Source of the DNA: Actinobacteria bacterium HGW-Actinobacteria-4
GTDB lineage: Bacteria; Actinomycetota; Actinomycetes; Actinomycetales; Demequinaceae
NCBI GenBank assembly: GCA_002841315.1
Contig: PHEW01000010.1
Location: 1-64,000 of the forward strand
DNA: 64,000 nucleotides
Reading direction: 5' to 3'
Position numbers and translations under genes: made by a program. The notes under the pieces were generated by a model. The model made no database searches. It had not been told where the DNA came from and saw nothing but the letters and a program-made list of their open reading frames with translations. This document shows, in pieces, positions 51,415 to 61,533 of the stretch; the first letter of the stretch is position 1; each line of letters opens with the position of its first letter.

Positions 51415-51798
51415 TCAGTTCCGTGCGCCTCCGGGCCCGGCGGGGTGATCCGGATTGTCCGGATCCTCGCTACCCGCCGTCTCACCTGGCTCAGGCGGGC
51501 CGTCGGGCCGGTCGCGGTGAGACGGACGGTCGCCCTGATCCTCCCAGCGCCCCCGCATGCCCAGCTTCGAGAGGTCAACCCAGTCCTTCTTGGGCAGCGC
51601 CTCGCGCTCGGCCTTCGCAATCTGAATGGACTTGTACCAGCCATACAACAGGATCAGCACCACCAGGACAGCGATCGCCAGCATGATCATCACCGTGGGG
51701 AACAGCCACGGTGGTGGTGGCGGAAAGATGGTGGGGTCTGGAGCGAAAGGGTCTGGCGACGGATCGAAATCGGGGAGCGGAAAGCTGGGGTCTTCCAT
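51415..51798 (-). CDS. Small single-pass membrane protein with Pro-rich N-terminus
   Basis: A 127-residue protein. A Pro/Asp/Phe-rich N-terminal part (DPSPDPFAPDPTIFPPPPPW), one membrane segment (residues about 33-53), a basic stretch (GWYKSIQIAKAEREALPKKDW) and a C-terminal region of Asp, Pro, Arg and Gly with low complexity. The orientation would place the basic part in the cytoplasm. It starts 2 nt after the end of ettA (stop at 51801) on the same strand, so it is probably the second gene of that operon. Unknown function. Confidence 0.7.
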   Translation of the reverse strand: MEDPSFPLPDFDPSPDPFAPDPTIFPPPPPWLFPTVMIMLAIAVLVVLILLYGWYKSIQIAKAEREALPKKDWVDLSKLGMRGRWEDQGDRPSHRDRPDGPPEPGETAGSEDPDNPDHPAGPGGARN

Positions 51799-51800
51799 GG

Positions 51801-53483
<1,683 letters not shown>

Positions 53484-53555
53484 AACTGCTCCGTACGTCG
53501 CGTGCCGTGAGGCGGGGATGGTGTTGGCACTAGCCTACGCGGATGGCGCGCACGT

Positions 53556-53585
53556 AAGGGCCCCGACCGTGCGGTCGAGGCCCTT
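53556..53585 (-). terminator. Terminator hairpin after the glsB-like gene
   Basis: AAGGGCC-C-CGACCG (53556-53569) pairs with CGGTCG-A-GGCCCTT (53572-53585): 13 base pairs, one internal mismatch, 2-nt loop. It starts 17 nt after the end of the minus-strand glsB-like gene. Confidence 0.8.
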
Positions 53586-53601
53586 CACGACGAGTGGTCA
53601 A

Positions 53602-53850
53602 CTAGACGCGTGCGCCGCGCCCTCGCATACGTGACACGAGCACAACGAGGAGAGCCGCTACGACAACGCCCATGACGTATCCCATCACAACGCTATCTCC
53701 GCCAGCAATGGCGCCCCATAGGTAAAACCCAAGAAACACGCCGACGATGCCGATGACGATACTCAGCAACCAGTGCACGGAACGGCCCGCAACGAGCTGG
53801 CCCAAGAAACCGACGATGGCGCCAATGAGAATCAGGATCAAGATGTCCAT
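53602..53850 (-). CDS. GlsB/YeaQ/YmgE family membrane protein
   Basis: An 82-residue membrane protein; ATG at 53850 has AAGGGAG about 9 nt upstream. The family pattern is clear: ILILIGAIVGFLGQLVAGRSVHWLLSIVIGIVGVFLGFYLWG, with the GxxG spacing of the first two hairpin-like membrane segments, then a third segment and a basic tail (RMRGRGARV). Such small transglycosylase-associated proteins are stress-induced; molecular role unknown. Monocistronic, with its own terminator. Confidence 0.9.
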   Translation of the reverse strand: MDILILILIGAIVGFLGQLVAGRSVHWLLSIVIGIVGVFLGFYLWGAIAGGDSVVMGYVMGVVVAALLVVLVSRMRGRGARV

Positions 53851-53948
53851 GGTGTGGACTCCCTTCGAACTGGGGCAAATCGGATTATTCGCCCACGGCA
53901 CTAACGTTAGCGCCTCACCCGTGTTTTCGCCTGCTGACAGGCACGTCG

Positions 53949-54467
53949 CTACGCCGAGACTGACATCTCCTCGCGCTCGGCGTGCTCGTCGCCAACCACG
54001 GTTGCCGCGTCTTCTCCTGCGTTGTCCGCCTCGCCCGAGCCGGCATCGGTGACCCCAGCATCGGCCGCCTGCCCTGACCCGTCGCGCGGGTCGATCAGCG
54101 ACTCGTCGCCTACCGCCCGCGTGAACTTGGCGGTGCCGCGCGTGAGGTCGTGCCCCACGCTCGTGGCTTCGATCACCAGGTCTACGCGAGTGCCGGTGTC
54201 ACTCTCCCACTCGTTGGTCCGGAAGCGACCGTGCACGATCACCGGCTGGCCCTTCTTGATGGAGGCCCCCACCGTGATCGCGGGGTTGCGGAACACACGC
54301 ACGTTGAACCACTCCGTGCGGCCGTCCACCCACTCGTTCTTCTCCCGGTCAAAGTACCGCGCGGTGGACGCGACCCTAAACGAGGTGAGCCGCACCCCCG
54401 TGGGACCTACGTTCTGTTTGGGCTCGGTCGCAACCCAGCCGTTGACGGTCATGGTCAGATCATTCAT
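53949..54467 (-). CDS. ssb: Single-stranded DNA-binding protein paralogue lacking the usual C-terminal tip
   Basis: A 172-residue SSB with GGAGGA 8 nt before the ATG. The OB fold covers residues 1-110 (NDLTMTVNGWVATEPKQN, VRLTSFRVASTARYFDREKNEWVDGRTEWFNVRVFRNPA, GQPVIVHGRFRTNEWE). The C-terminal tail is acidic and Ala/Gly-rich as usual but ends EREEMSVSA rather than the DDDIPF-type tip that binds partner proteins. It may therefore be a second, specialised SSB, like SsbB, with reduced partner recruitment. No other replication gene is adjacent. Confidence 0.9.
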   Translation of the reverse strand: MNDLTMTVNGWVATEPKQNVGPTGVRLTSFRVASTARYFDREKNEWVDGRTEWFNVRVFRNPAITVGASIKKGQPVIVHGRFRTNEWESDTGTRVDLVIEATSVGHDLTRGTAKFTRAVGDESLIDPRDGSGQAADAGVTDAGSGEADNAGEDAATVVGDEHAEREEMSVSA

Positions 54468-54719
54468 GGCGTCCTCCTTTGACGCGATCCGCTATCTGCG
54501 GTCCTCGCCAGGATGGGCTCTGGCACGCGGCCGATGCTGGGGCAGGCACCCATCTGCACGAGTCGCGGGTGAGGGCAGGGCCTGGGGACATCAGTGGGCG
54601 CGCTCGCCAGTACGACGCTGCGCACCCAGTTTGGGACGAATGAGCACAGTGAGACCAATGTGCACGCACTCCCGCATCATCCTTCACCTCAGCCCCAGCG
54701 TGGGTGCGGAGCGTTGGAG

Positions 54720-56036
54720 CTAAGACAGTTCAGTCAGCTCGTGGAGAACCCTGTAGGACTCATGGATCCGCATTGTCGGCTCCGCGACCAGCGGCACCAG
54801 CACCGTCCGCACCGCATCGCGCCCCGCACCCAGCACCGCCTTGTGTGCTGCTGCAGCTCGCCGACTCCGGCCCAACCTCGCGCGCCATCCGCCAGCCTTC
54901 GACGGCTCCGGCCATGCGACCGCAGCGAGCGCCGCGTTGACGTCTGCGGTCAGCGGCTTGGCCCTGGCGCACGCCTCGTTCACCACCGTGCGCCACGTGA
55001 TGGGCAGTCCAACGGTTGCGGCATCCACCCAGTCCAGGCGCTCGCGTTCCACCGCCGCCAGGGTCACGGCGCCAAGCTCGGGTACCTCCGCGGCGCGTCC
55101 GGCCGCGACCGCCGCCGCAGCATCGGCGCGAGCATCGACGCCAGCGGCCCGCGCGATCGCAGCGACCATCTCTTCCACGTCAGGCAGCTGCGGCTCCGAG
55201 TGCCTCGACAGCGCCGCCGCGAGCGCGCGCCCAGCCGTCACGAGGTCAGACCTCACCGCTTGCGCAGCCACGGACCGCTCCTGCGACACCCGCCTAATCT
55301 CGGCACGCAGCGCCTCAACCCCCTGACCCGTGGTGGCGCTGACGGGCACCACCCCAACGCCCTCCAGCCCGTCCACGGCGAGGAGCCGCTGCAGGTCCTC
55401 CACTACCGCCACGGCCTCGTCGGGCGCCAGCCGGTCCACGTGATTCAGCACCATCACCGACGGCTGCCCGTGGTCGGACGCCACCGTGACATACGCCGAA
55501 TGCAGCGCATGGTCCGCGTACTTCTGCGGATCCACCACCCACATCAGGAGGTCTGCCATGGGCAGCACGTAGTCCACCAGGTCGCGGTTGTGGGCGTTGA
55601 TCGAGTCGTGGTCCGGCAGGTCCAGCAGCACCATGCCGGCAAACACTGGGTCCTCCCCCACCTCGCGCTCGAGCCGCCGATGCTCGTCCACACCTATCCA
55701 GTCCAGGAGCGCCTTCGCACCCGGTCCCCAACTTGCGGCGCTCACGTGCGACGTGGTGGGCCGTGCAATGCCCGGCACCGCGAAGTCCTGGCCCACCAGC
55801 GCGTTGAACAGGCTCGACTTCCCAGACCCAGTCCCGCCCGCGAGCGCCACCACGGTGTGGTCCACACCAAGGTCCAGGCGCTCGTCGCAGCGTTGAATGG
55901 TCGCGACGATCTCTTCCCGCAGTGGCGCAGGGATGGCCTCGCTGGCCCACTCCATCGACGCACGGAGCCGGTTGACGCGCTCGCGTAGCACCGTGGTCTC
56001 GTCGCGAGGCGGCAAGTGTTGGAACGTGGGGGTCAC
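54720..56036 (-). CDS. Dynamin-like/Era-like GTPase, second gene of pair
   Basis: A 438-residue GTPase. G1 motif GGTGSGKSSLFNALVG (about residues 69-84), G2-like Thr in RPTTSHVSA, G3 DLPDHDS (DxxG replaced by DxxD form seen in this family), and G4 NHVDRL. The C-terminal half is helical, with Ala-rich coiled-coil stretches. Start overlaps the stop of the upstream GTPase (ATGA, 56033-56036), so they are coupled. Paired dynamin-like GTPases in actinobacteria are thought to act on membranes, sometimes in envelope stress or vesicle formation; role here is inferred. Confidence 0.82.
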   Translation of the reverse strand: MTPTFQHLPPRDETTVLRERVNRLRASMEWASEAIPAPLREEIVATIQRCDERLDLGVDHTVVALAGGTGSGKSSLFNALVGQDFAVPGIARPTTSHVSAASWGPGAKALLDWIGVDEHRRLEREVGEDPVFAGMVLLDLPDHDSINAHNRDLVDYVLPMADLLMWVVDPQKYADHALHSAYVTVASDHGQPSVMVLNHVDRLAPDEAVAVVEDLQRLLAVDGLEGVGVVPVSATTGQGVEALRAEIRRVSQERSVAAQAVRSDLVTAGRALAAALSRHSEPQLPDVEEMVAAIARAAGVDARADAAAAVAAGRAAEVPELGAVTLAAVERERLDWVDAATVGLPITWRTVVNEACARAKPLTADVNAALAAVAWPEPSKAGGWRARLGRSRRAAAAHKAVLGAGRDAVRTVLVPLVAEPTMRIHESYRVLHELTELS

Positions 56037-57625
56037 AGCAGCCCTCGGAGTTCGGCGCGGCGCAGGCGCACCGTTGCCGAGGAATCCGGCATCAGCGACG
56101 GCACATCCGTGGGCCTCATCATGTCCAGCGCCTCGCGGTTAACGCAGTACCGGCGCGCGGCGGCGAGTTCACGCCTTGCCTTCTCAAGCGGGGCCGCCAT
56201 CGACGGGGCCACCAGGACCGACAGCACGAGCCGCGCCGGCTCTACCCCCAAGGCGGCCGATGCCATGGTCACCCGCAAGCCTTCCTCGCCGAGGATTTCG
56301 GTTGCCTTCTTCCCGCCGGGAAGCTCCATAGCAATGGCGCCGCATTTGTCGATCCACGCGCGCGCGGCGGTGGCCGCGTGAAGCTCACGGGTCTCACGCG
56401 AATCGCGGGGGTCCAGCTGCGCAGCGAGCCAGGGCCCCGGACCGGAGGGGTCCTGCTCCGTGAGCGCCTCGATCATGGCGTCCGAGGCCGCGGCGGATGT
56501 ATAGGTCAGTGTGGCCTCGAGCGCGTCGATCAGGTCGCGATGGATCTCGGAGAGCACGTGCTCGCGCGCCTCGCTCTGTACCCGCCGCTTGGCCCACGGA
56601 GTGTTGCGAATCTTGTGAAGCGGCCCGCCTTCGGAGGTGGCCTGCTCCCAGCGGGAGGTCAACGAACCGGTAGGGATGGCCCGGTGCCAGTCCTTGCCCC
56701 CTGCGGTCTCGGCTAGCGCGGCCCGTTTGCGCACCTCGGCCCGCACCTGCTTGGCGGCGGCGGCCTGCGCGTCCATGCGCTCCGCGAGCGTCTCAAGCCA
56801 CTCCTTGAGCGACTCGATCGCGCCGTGCAAGGTGCGCTCCACGATGGTCACTGCGGACGCCGCCGCGACGGTGTCGAGCCAACGTCCCAGGCCATTCACC
56901 ACGTCCCTGGGCACTTGCCCTCGGCGCTCCGAGTCCTCTGGGATCACGAACAGTGGCATGTTCTCGAGGCCCTCGGTGGCGAGCCGCGCTACCAGCTCGC
57001 GGCGCACCTGCGCGGCGACGTCGGCCCCTACCCGGTTCAGCACAATCGCGATCGACGCACCGCGCTTGGCTCCCTTGCGCAGCGCCTCCCACGGCACCGC
57101 GTCGCCGTAGCGCGCTGCGGTGGTGACAAAGATCCACAGGTCAGCGGTCTCGAGCAGAAGTTGTGCGACTTCGCGGTTCTCGCCGCGCACCGAGTCCAGG
57201 TCTGGGGAGTCCACAATCGCGAGGCCGCGCATCACGGCATCGGTGGGAATCACCTTGGCGCGCTTGGCGACCTCGGTGAGCACCTCGGTGTCCAGTGGGT
57301 GGTGAAAGAGGTGCGGCACCTTGGTGGTGGGACGCAATACGCCCGATGCCGTGAGTTCTTCGCCCAGCAGGGCGTTCACCACGGTGGACTTGCCCGCACC
57401 TGTGGAGCCCGCCACCACCACAATCGCGGGGCTGGACTCTTCGCGAACCCGGGGAATCAGGTGGTGATCGAGCTGGTCCAGCGCGTGCTCAATGATCTGG
57501 GTGGAGCTCTCTGCGTTGGACGCGGGCATGGGAAGTTCGATCTGCGCGATGTCGCGACGGGTGTCGATCAGGGCGTCCAGGAGCGCGCCGGGATACGACC
57601 ACGTCTTGATGGGCCTGATGCTCAT
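56033..57625 (-). CDS. Dynamin-like GTPase, first gene of pair
   Basis: A 530-residue GTPase. G1 GSTGAGKSTVVNALLG (about 73-88), G2 region GVLRPTTKVPHLFHH, G3 IVDSPDLDSV, G4 NRVGAD. A long Glu/Ala/Arg coiled coil follows (about 300-370), then another helical region; no membrane segment is obvious, as for most bacterial dynamin-like pairs. Downstream partner overlaps by 4 nt. Pairing of two different GTPases suggests a heteromeric assembly like DynA/DynB. Start at 57625 is the ATG giving MSIRPIKTWSYPG. Confidence 0.82.
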   Translation of the reverse strand: MSIRPIKTWSYPGALLDALIDTRRDIAQIELPMPASNAESSTQIIEHALDQLDHHLIPRVREESSPAIVVVAGSTGAGKSTVVNALLGEELTASGVLRPTTKVPHLFHHPLDTEVLTEVAKRAKVIPTDAVMRGLAIVDSPDLDSVRGENREVAQLLLETADLWIFVTTAARYGDAVPWEALRKGAKRGASIAIVLNRVGADVAAQVRRELVARLATEGLENMPLFVIPEDSERRGQVPRDVVNGLGRWLDTVAAASAVTIVERTLHGAIESLKEWLETLAERMDAQAAAAKQVRAEVRKRAALAETAGGKDWHRAIPTGSLTSRWEQATSEGGPLHKIRNTPWAKRRVQSEAREHVLSEIHRDLIDALEATLTYTSAAASDAMIEALTEQDPSGPGPWLAAQLDPRDSRETRELHAATAARAWIDKCGAIAMELPGGKKATEILGEEGLRVTMASAALGVEPARLVLSVLVAPSMAAPLEKARRELAAARRYCVNREALDMMRPTDVPSLMPDSSATVRLRRAELRGLL

Positions 57626-57741
57626 GCTGCTCCGGTGCCTCCTCCCAGCGCCGCGATCAGGTTATCGCGCCAGGCTCCGCGCACAGGGAGGCACTCCGCG
57701 CACGGGTGAGGACGCACTAATCTAGGGGGGTTGGTGTACGC

Positions 57742-57815
<74 letters not shown>

Positions 57816-57866
57816 CCTTCTGCGAGGCGTTCGATCCCGTTGCGCAGCGCCCCCTTCACCCCCAGA

Positions 57867-57963
57867 GGCCACTAGCCAACCAGATCCTGCGCAACGCGTG
57901 CTCTGGCGGTCGGATTCGGCGGTTTCGCAGGGTCCGTAGCCCGAGTCTGGTTGCTGAGCGGCC
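57867..57963. repeat. 97-nt palindromic intergenic element, copy 2
   Basis: Starts GGCCACTAGCCAACCAGAT and ends AGTCTGGTTGCTGAGCGGCC. Arms pair at 14 of 18 positions, and both length and ends match the element at 51290. It sits between tRNA-Arg and the PadR gene. Confidence 0.7.
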
Positions 57964-58010
57964 CTGTCCCCCCACCCAAAGATCAGGGCATCCCCCCATA
58001 GACACTCAGG

Positions 58011-58030
58011 GTATACACCGGGGGTATAGT
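58011..58030 (+). promoter_or_regulatory. Promoter/operator of the padR-ABC exporter operon
   Basis: GGTATACACC followed by GGGGGTATAGT: two GGTATA boxes 14 nt apart. TATAGT (58025-58030) ends 6 nt before the ATG at 58037, fitting the leaderless pattern, while TATACA (58012-58017) would give a short leader in which GAGG serves as ribosome site. PadR repressors commonly bind ATAC/GTAT elements, so autorepression is likely. Confidence 0.5.
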
Positions 58031-58036
58031 GAGGTC

Positions 58037-58567
58037 ATGGACAGATCACTCGCCTTGCTTGGCCTCGTGGGCGCGGGCCCCACTCACGGCTACGACCTCA
58101 AGCACCGCTACGACTCGGTATTTGGCACCGCACGCGTCATGGCCTTTGGCCAGATCTACTCGACGCTGGGGCGCATGATCCGCGACGGTCACATCGAGAC
58201 CCTGGGCCAGGAGCCTGGAGCTGGCCCCGACCGCAAGCGGTACCAGATCACCGCAACCGGACGCGAACATCTCCAGCGGTGGCTGCGCGAACCCGACGTC
58301 CCGTCACCTCAGATGCAGACCAACCTGTTCGCCAAGACGGTGCTGGCCCTCATGCTCGACGACGATGCCGACGCCCTGCTCGACACTCAACGCACCGCAC
58401 TGCTGGGCCGCATGCGCCAACTCACCACAGACAAGGCCAACGCGCCGCTCCTCGAGCGACTCGCAATCGATCACGCCCTTTTCCACATCGAGGCAGACCT
58501 GCGCTGGATCGACATGACCAGCGCTCGCCTCACCGACATGAAGAACGAGGTTTCATTCCATGCCTGA
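58037..58567 (+). CDS. PadR family transcriptional regulator
   Basis: A 176-residue regulator: N-terminal winged helix (ALLGLVGAGPTHGYDLKHRYDSVFG, QIYSTLGRMIRDGHIETLGQE, DRKRYQITATGREHLQRWLREP) typical of PadR, and a C-terminal dimerisation helix pair (LALMLDDDADALLDTQRTALLGRMRQL, HALFHIEADLRWIDM). Its stop overlaps the start of an ABC ATPase by 8 nt, so it probably represses its own operon and is released by the exported compound, as in drug-export operons. Confidence 0.93.
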   Translation: MDRSLALLGLVGAGPTHGYDLKHRYDSVFGTARVMAFGQIYSTLGRMIRDGHIETLGQEPGAGPDRKRYQITATGREHLQRWLREPDVPSPQMQTNLFAKTVLALMLDDDADALLDTQRTALLGRMRQLTTDKANAPLLERLAIDHALFHIEADLRWIDMTSARLTDMKNEVSFHA

Positions 58568-59246
58568 TCCCATCATCGCTGCCACCGGCCTCCACAAGTC
58601 GTTTGGCTCCACTGAAGCCCTACGCGGCGTTGACCTCACCGTGGAACGCGGCGAGGTGCTGGCCGTCATGGGCCCCTCGGGCTCCGGCAAGTCCACCCTG
58701 ATCCATTGCCTGGCTGGCGTGCTCGCACCGGACGAGGGCACCGTGGTCATGGACGGCATTGACCTCACGGCACTCAACGCCGACGCCCGCGCGAGGGTAC
58801 GCCTCACGCGCATTGGCTTCGTGTTCCAGTTTGGCCAACTGCTCCCCGACCTCACCGCCGTGGACAACGTGGCACTCCCGCTGCTCATGGCAAGCACTGC
58901 CCGCCGGCGCGCGAATGTGCAAGCGCATGAGTGGCTGGACCGCCTGGGACTCGCGGACCAAGCGGCCAAGGTCCCCGGCACGATGTCCGGCGGCCAAGCG
59001 CAGCGCGTGGCGATTGCGCGCGCGCTCGTCACCAGCCCCGCCGTGCTGTTTGCCGACGAGCCCACGGGCTCGCTCGACTCCGTCTCAGCAGAGAACGTCC
59101 TCACCGCCATGCTCGACGTGGTGCGCGACGTCGGCACCACCGTGATGCTCATTACCCACGACGCCCGCACCGCCGCCTACGCAGACCGCGAAGTCATTGT
59201 CCGCGACGGCCGCCTCAGCGGCGCACACGCCGGGGTGGCGCTGTGA
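58560..59246 (+). CDS. ABC transporter ATP-binding protein, MacB/LolD-like
   Basis: A 228-residue ATPase: Walker A GPSGSGKSTL (about residues 37-46), Q-loop in RIGFVFQFGQLLP, signature MSGGQAQRVAIARAL, Walker B VLFADEPTGSLDS and H-loop MLITHDARTA. The GQLLPDLTAVDNVALPLLM stretch is typical of the MacB/FtsE-like branch that pairs with FtsX-type permeases. Start overlaps padR by 8 nt; stop overlaps the permease start (GTGA). Confidence 0.95.
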   Translation: MPDPIIAATGLHKSFGSTEALRGVDLTVERGEVLAVMGPSGSGKSTLIHCLAGVLAPDEGTVVMDGIDLTALNADARARVRLTRIGFVFQFGQLLPDLTAVDNVALPLLMASTARRRANVQAHEWLDRLGLADQAAKVPGTMSGGQAQRVAIARALVTSPAVLFADEPTGSLDSVSAENVLTAMLDVVRDVGTTVMLITHDARTAAYADREVIVRDGRLSGAHAGVAL

Positions 59247-61438
59247 AGCCCAGTGCCTCGCGCCTCCTCCTGCTGAACGGAGGGCCCGCGTACCGACGCC
59301 TGGGCGGCATCGTCGCCGGGGTAGCACTGGGCGTCGCCATGCTGCTCATCCTGCTGGGCGCCTTTGTCAACATGCCAGATCGCGAGAACCGCGCCGCATG
59401 GATGAGCGCAGACGGCTCCCACAGTGACTGGGACGACAACGACCAACGCATCCCTCGCATCCCCACCGACGCGACGCTACTCGTCGCGACCACCGCCGAC
59501 GCCTTCGATGGTCAGTTGATCGAGGTGATCACTGTCGCCACCAGTGCCTCGACCACGGTTGACTTCCCCGCTGGCATCCCACCGCTGAAGGCGGGCGAGT
59601 TCTACGCGTCCCCCGCCATGGCCACGCTGCTGGAGTCCACGCCAGCGGACCAGCTCGCTGACCGCTGGGGTGAGTACCGCGGCGAGATTCCCTCGAACGC
59701 GGTCAAGGGTCCAAGTCACAAGGTGGTGCTCGTGGCCGGCGCCTGGGAAAACGTTGACGCATTGAGCAACGCTTCGCTCCAGAACGAGTTCCGTCCCCTC
59801 GCGCCGTCATGGGAATCGCTGACGTTCCGCATCGTGGTCGCGATGGGCGCCATCGCGCTGTTGGCACCCATCACTCTCTTCATCTCCATCGTGTCCGCAC
59901 TGGGAGCCGCCGACCGCCGCGAGCGGTTCGCCACCGCGCGCCTCATCGGGGCAGGACGCCGTGCGATCGCCGCAATGTCCGGGGCAGAGATGGCGCTCGC
60001 ATCACTCGTGGGCGCGTGTCTGGGAGTTGGCGTCGCCGCAGCAATGCGACCGCTCGCCACGCAGATGTCGATCAACGGCGCCACCACCACCCACGCGGAC
60101 CTCACGCCGTCCTGGGCGTGGACCATGGCCGTGGTGCTGGGCATAGCCGCACTGAGCGGCCTCACCGCATTCGTGCGCACCTTCAAGGATGACGTCGGCT
60201 CGCTAGGCGCCACCCGCGAGCGCGAAGAGAGGCCCGTCAGCGCGTGGCGAGCATCGCTGCTCACGCTCGGCCTGCTCACGTTTGGCGGCTCCACGTGGGG
60301 CGCCACGGCTTTCCCCGACCACGCTGAACTGCTGTCGTTTGTCCTCATCGCGGGCTTCGCCTTCATCGCATTCGGCATCGTGTTGGCGGGCCCTTGGGTC
60401 ACACGAATCGCCAGTCAGGTGGTGGGAGCGACCACCTCAAGCGCGGCCGGTGTGGTGGCGGCGGGCCGTCTCCAGCGGCACCCGCGCGCGACCTTCCGCT
60501 CCGTCGCTGGCCTGGTTGTCGCGGTGTTTGTAGTGAGCGTGTTCGCGGGTGGTAGCAGCGCCATCGCGCTGACTGCGCAGCCGCGCGACCTTCCCGGTCG
60601 CATGCACCTCACCAGCGTGCTGGCGTACGTGGACACGAACGCCGATGCCCAAACGATCTCCGACGCCGTGGCCGGCATGGACGGCGTGCGGCACGTGGCG
60701 ATCGCGTGGGCCTCCCCCAACCCGGAGAGCTACCTACCGCTCATGAGCCCCGCAGACGCCCGAGCAATTGGGGCGATCGACGTCCCGGACGCTCCTGCAG
60801 TGTCGGTCGATTTGTTCGGGATGGTCTGGGACAACGGCCCGGCCTCGGGCTTCACCCTGACTCCCCCTGCCACAGCAGACGTCTCTTTGGAGGGGCTCAG
60901 CGCCACCGCGATCGTGGTGGACACCGACGGCACCGTCGCGGCGGTGGAACGCGTCAAGACCGCAATCCAACGTGTCAACGACGCCTCGCTGCCACCTCTG
61001 ACCCGCACCGATATGGCAACTCGTGGACTGGGAGGCACCAACGAGGAGCTGGCAGTGATGGCGTACCTGGGAATGGGCCTTGCCATCGGCATCTCAGCCT
61101 TGGCACTCACCGTCGCCACCGCTGCCGCCGTCCTGGACCGCCGCCGCACCTTTGGGCTACTCCGCCTGAGCGGAATGCCAGTGAATCAATTGCGCCTCAC
61201 CACGGTGGTGGAAGCCGTGGTACCGCTCGCGGTCACCCTGCTCGCCTCGGCCGGACTGGGCTGGGGGGTGGCGTGGGCTGTGATCGAGGCGCTCTCCGAC
61301 GACCTCGCCGTCGCATGGCCGGACCAGCGCTATTGGTGGGCGCTCGCGGCAAGCATCGCGGTCGCGGCGATCGCGTTGACAAGCACCTTCGGTGCGGTCA
61401 GGCGTTCCACGGAGTTGGCATCCACGCGATTCGAGTGA
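59243..61438 (+). CDS. FtsX-like ABC transporter permease
   Basis: A 731-residue permease; GTG at 59243 overlaps the ATPase stop by 4 nt, so the open frame upstream is not used. N-terminal membrane segment (GGIVAGVALGVAMLLILLGAF), an extracytoplasmic domain of about 150 residues, two three- to four-helix FtsX blocks (about 195-320 and 620-725) and another extracytoplasmic domain between them (about 430-590). The block with ETAAVLDRRRTFGLLRLSGMP-like residues before the last helices is characteristic. With the ATPase it probably exports an antibiotic, peptide or lipid. Confidence 0.9.
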   Translation: MKPSASRLLLLNGGPAYRRLGGIVAGVALGVAMLLILLGAFVNMPDRENRAAWMSADGSHSDWDDNDQRIPRIPTDATLLVATTADAFDGQLIEVITVATSASTTVDFPAGIPPLKAGEFYASPAMATLLESTPADQLADRWGEYRGEIPSNAVKGPSHKVVLVAGAWENVDALSNASLQNEFRPLAPSWESLTFRIVVAMGAIALLAPITLFISIVSALGAADRRERFATARLIGAGRRAIAAMSGAEMALASLVGACLGVGVAAAMRPLATQMSINGATTTHADLTPSWAWTMAVVLGIAALSGLTAFVRTFKDDVGSLGATREREERPVSAWRASLLTLGLLTFGGSTWGATAFPDHAELLSFVLIAGFAFIAFGIVLAGPWVTRIASQVVGATTSSAAGVVAAGRLQRHPRATFRSVAGLVVAVFVVSVFAGGSSAIALTAQPRDLPGRMHLTSVLAYVDTNADAQTISDAVAGMDGVRHVAIAWASPNPESYLPLMSPADARAIGAIDVPDAPAVSVDLFGMVWDNGPASGFTLTPPATADVSLEGLSATAIVVDTDGTVAAVERVKTAIQRVNDASLPPLTRTDMATRGLGGTNEELAVMAYLGMGLAIGISALALTVATAAAVLDRRRTFGLLRLSGMPVNQLRLTTVVEAVVPLAVTLLASAGLGWGVAWAVIEALSDDLAVAWPDQRYWWALAASIAVAAIALTSTFGAVRRSTELASTRFE

Positions 61439-61533
61439 GGTGCACCCCGGAGGTAGCATGAGGAACGCGGCACCCCGGCACCAAGCTGCCGCCAAACCAA
61501 GCTGTCGTGAAACGTTCCGCGAAAGGACACCTC

